Shown one piece after another: positions 61,701 through 64,000 of a stretch of DNA of 64,000 nt. The stretch comes from Azadirachta indica (Eukaryota > Streptophyta > Magnoliopsida > Sapindales > Meliaceae): contig CM040440.1 in assembly GCA_022749755.1 (NCBI GenBank), forward strand, positions 17,843,269 through 17,907,268. The letters run 5' to 3'. The translations under genes and the position numbers were made by a program. The notes beneath the pieces were generated by a model. The model searched no databases. It saw nothing but the letters and a program-made list of their open reading frames with translations, and was not told where the DNA came from. Each line of letters opens with the position of its first letter. Position 1 is the first letter of the stretch.

Positions 61701-64000
61701 GTTAGATTTTCTTTTCAGATCTTTATCTTTGAATCAGCTATTCTTTTTAATTGATATTTTTTGTTCTGGTATCAATTGTGATCATCATAATTGAAATTTA
61801 GCTGATAATTCTGAATGAAGTCGAAATTGACTGTTACTTTATTCTACTGAATCATGTTTCTGTTTATTTGTTTATTTAGTGAATTGATATTTCTTTATTT
61901 ATACTTTGGAAAGGAAATTAATATTAGCTTTTCATTTCCTCAAATATCTGGCCAACCGAACAGACCATGAGGTAGAAAAACATGAATTTAGAGACGACAT
62001 ACAACTGCTTGATTATGAACAATATAATAGAATTCCTACAATTTTTCAGATTTTTGATAGGTTTGTTTCGTGATTTGGCAGAAGTCTCATGGTGAACAGT
62101 CTAATGATGGTCTTGGAAACTTGACATATAAGCTAAATCAGCTCAAAAAGCAAATTCAAGCGGAGAGAGTTGTTTCAATAAAGGTAAGCCACTGGTACAT
62201 CTAATTGTGTTTTTCTTAGATAATTTGCTTTCTTGCTACTGTCATTTAACGTAGACCACTTCTAGTTGCTATTTTCCTTAATGTGGCCCTGTAGTACAAT
62301 TCAATTTCAAGAAGTTTATTATTATATTTTTTTTTATTTTTTTCAATTTTTAATTGTGGGTATGTGCTTGAAGTGATTTTTAGTGATATTTGTTTGTAAG
62401 GATTGAGGTTTGGTTCGACTTAGAATTCTGCAAAGATGTTTTTACCATGACACTGTCTCATGAGTTAAGGGCCTTTTAGTTATCTAATATGAGGATTTGA
62501 TGCACTGTTTTTTCAAAAAATAAATATCTAAATGTCTGAAAAATTATGGGTTTGGCATTGATTCTATATATGAGTTCACATGGCTGGCATACATAAGTTA
62601 TGATGGTATTTAAATTGATAGCAACTGATGCATGTCCTGTGGACAGGAAAAAATTGACAAGAACAGAAAGAAAATAGAAAGTGATGTTTCTAAGCTTTTA
62701 TCAACAACATCAAGAAAGAATGTTACATTTACAAAGGAGAATGGATTTGGTAACATGCCTCTCTGCAAGTACAGTGGATTTCCTCAAGGATTGGGAGATA
62801 AAGACTATGTCAACAGTCATGAAGTTGTGCTCTCAACGAGTGGCAAGCTTTCATGCGTTGAGAAGATACCACCTTATACGACTTGGATCTTCTTGGACAA
62901 GTATGATAGATTTTCCGTATATCTACCCTCCATCTCTGGTGCAACTTAATTTACAACATTTTTACTTTAGCTTTCCATGATAAAGAAAGTATTATTGATT
63001 TTTACATTGGCATTGACAAACCATATGTTTGTTTCAATATTCAGTTGATGCATGTTGAATGGTAGTGATCACATGAATCATTATGAAAATCTGGAAGCCA
63101 GCTAGAAGGATTAGGATTAGGTGGCATATTACTGTAACAATTGCTTACAGATTCAAGCTGAGGAATATCTTTTAGTGCTGCTACTTATAATTATAATTAT
63201 TGAAAGTTATACCATGCGCTCTTGCAGGTGGAATATTATATGATCTCTAGGATTGTTGATAATATTTCTTTTCTTTTATTTTTTTTCCCTTATAATTATA
63301 ATTGTTGGGGGTTGAGAAATGTGATCAAATAGCCGTGATTTTGGGTGGATCTTCCTTGGATTTGTATTACTCCTTTGCTCTAATTTTGATCTGAATGTCT
63401 AGTAAAATGGTGTAAAGGTTTCTTCTTGGAAGAGCACTGTTTTAGGTTGGAAACATAGGCTTATGTACTCATAAATAAGGTAGCATGAACCAATTTTTTT
63501 TGCTCATCGTGAATTTATGTTAAGATTTTATCATTACTCTTCTTATTCAAATATGCCTTACACAGCACAGAAATCAGAGAATGGCTGAAGACCAGTCAGT
63601 GGTTGGTAGAAGACGTATTTATTATGATCAACATGGAAGTGAAGCACTAATCTGTAGTGACAGCGAGGAAGACCTTATAGAACCTGAGGACGAGAAACAT
63701 GAATTCTCTGATGGTGAAGACCGTATTATATGGTATGTTAGAAAAGACGTTATCTGTGTTATCTTTAGAAATATTGTAAAAACTTCTGGCAATCCTGCAG
63801 AGAATTAACCTTGGCGTTAGATCATGCTATTTAAAGGTTGAATACAATTTGCATTCTTATTATTTTCTTTGGCTGTTTAATATCTGGTGCCAACTGAACA
63901 TCAGCAAGAGTGAACTAGCAGTAGTTGTTGTTCAAAACTCAAAATCTTTTGCTCAAGAGATAATACTGAGGAATGATAGACAAAAAGTCTCTTGGGTTAG
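61662..64000 (+). CDS. EZA1: Histone-lysine N-methyltransferase EZA1/SWINGER, 5' part (continues beyond window)
   Basis: Four exons are visible and join in phase: 61662-61700, 62082-62183, 62647-62900 and 63571-63732, about 185 residues. Following sequence to 64000 is intron. The N-terminus (MVSRASDSSSKSRKSHGEQ) and the coiled stretch LKKQIQAERVVSIKEKIDKN match the EZH-family N-terminal region. IPPYTTWIFLDK, NQRMAEDQSVVGRRRIYYDQ and SEEDLIEPEDEKHEFSDGED are close to Arabidopsis EZA1/SWN. The protein is the catalytic Polycomb repressive complex 2 subunit that places H3K27 methylation. The SANT, CXC and SET domains must lie outside the window. EZA1/SWN rather than CLF or MEA is well supported by the EDQSVVGRR block. 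Confidence 0.9.

Noticed and set aside
1..64000. CRISPR arrays, operons, phage or bacterial elements
   Set aside because: All tandem repeats are microsatellites or the hAT minisatellite and every gene has eukaryotic structure.

Overview
This is nuclear DNA from a flowering plant, very probably a woody eudicot. Genes are split by AT-rich GT-AG introns, gaps between genes are AT-rich with microsatellites, and several products are plant-specific: WRKY, GRAS, PMEI, DWARF27, a PPR protein, a plastid ClpP and EZA1/SWN. The gene order does not let me name a species; a Citrus-like genome is only an impression. There are no tRNAs, rRNAs or CRISPR arrays, and no operons.

Layout. 1-13.3 kb is dense housekeeping sequence: the 3' end of a membrane-anchored protein with a putative haem-binding domain, RNase P/MRP subunit POP1 (10 exons), the Golgi-type membrane cyclophilin CYP21-4 (7 exons), and on the minus strand a P-class PPR protein (2 exons). 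13.5-19.2 kb is an insertion and decay zone: a 4.2 kb degenerate hAT transposon with recognisable ends, then a frameshifted, intron-bearing fragment of an ALG5 gene. 19.4-36.9 kb holds DWARF27 (8 exons), DEAD-box helicase RH24 (minus, 5 exons), an ALE2-like receptor kinase (8 exons) and an intronless PMEI. 38.6-50.3 kb holds an INO80-complex subunit B-like HIT-finger protein (6 exons), plastid CLPP3-like protease (9 exons) and a group IIe WRKY factor (minus, 3 exons). 50.3-61.6 kb is gene-poor: an intronless plant membrane protein, an intronless GRAS factor and, between them, a pair of related small gene-like blocks that I cannot assign. 61.6-64 kb is the 5' part of the EZA1/SWINGER Polycomb methyltransferase, which runs off the window.

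The genes are not a pathway cluster; they are ordinary neighbours on a plant chromosome. For nearly all genes I reconstructed exon joins by hand, and in every complete model the reading phases close and give a family-like length. The best candidates for something undescribed are the tandem small-gene blocks at 55.4-58.1 kb and a 42-codon ORF at 51.1-51.2 kb. The clearest structural finding is the full outline of the hAT element: terminal inverted repeats, an imperfect 8-bp target duplication, subterminal repeats and an internal minisatellite.
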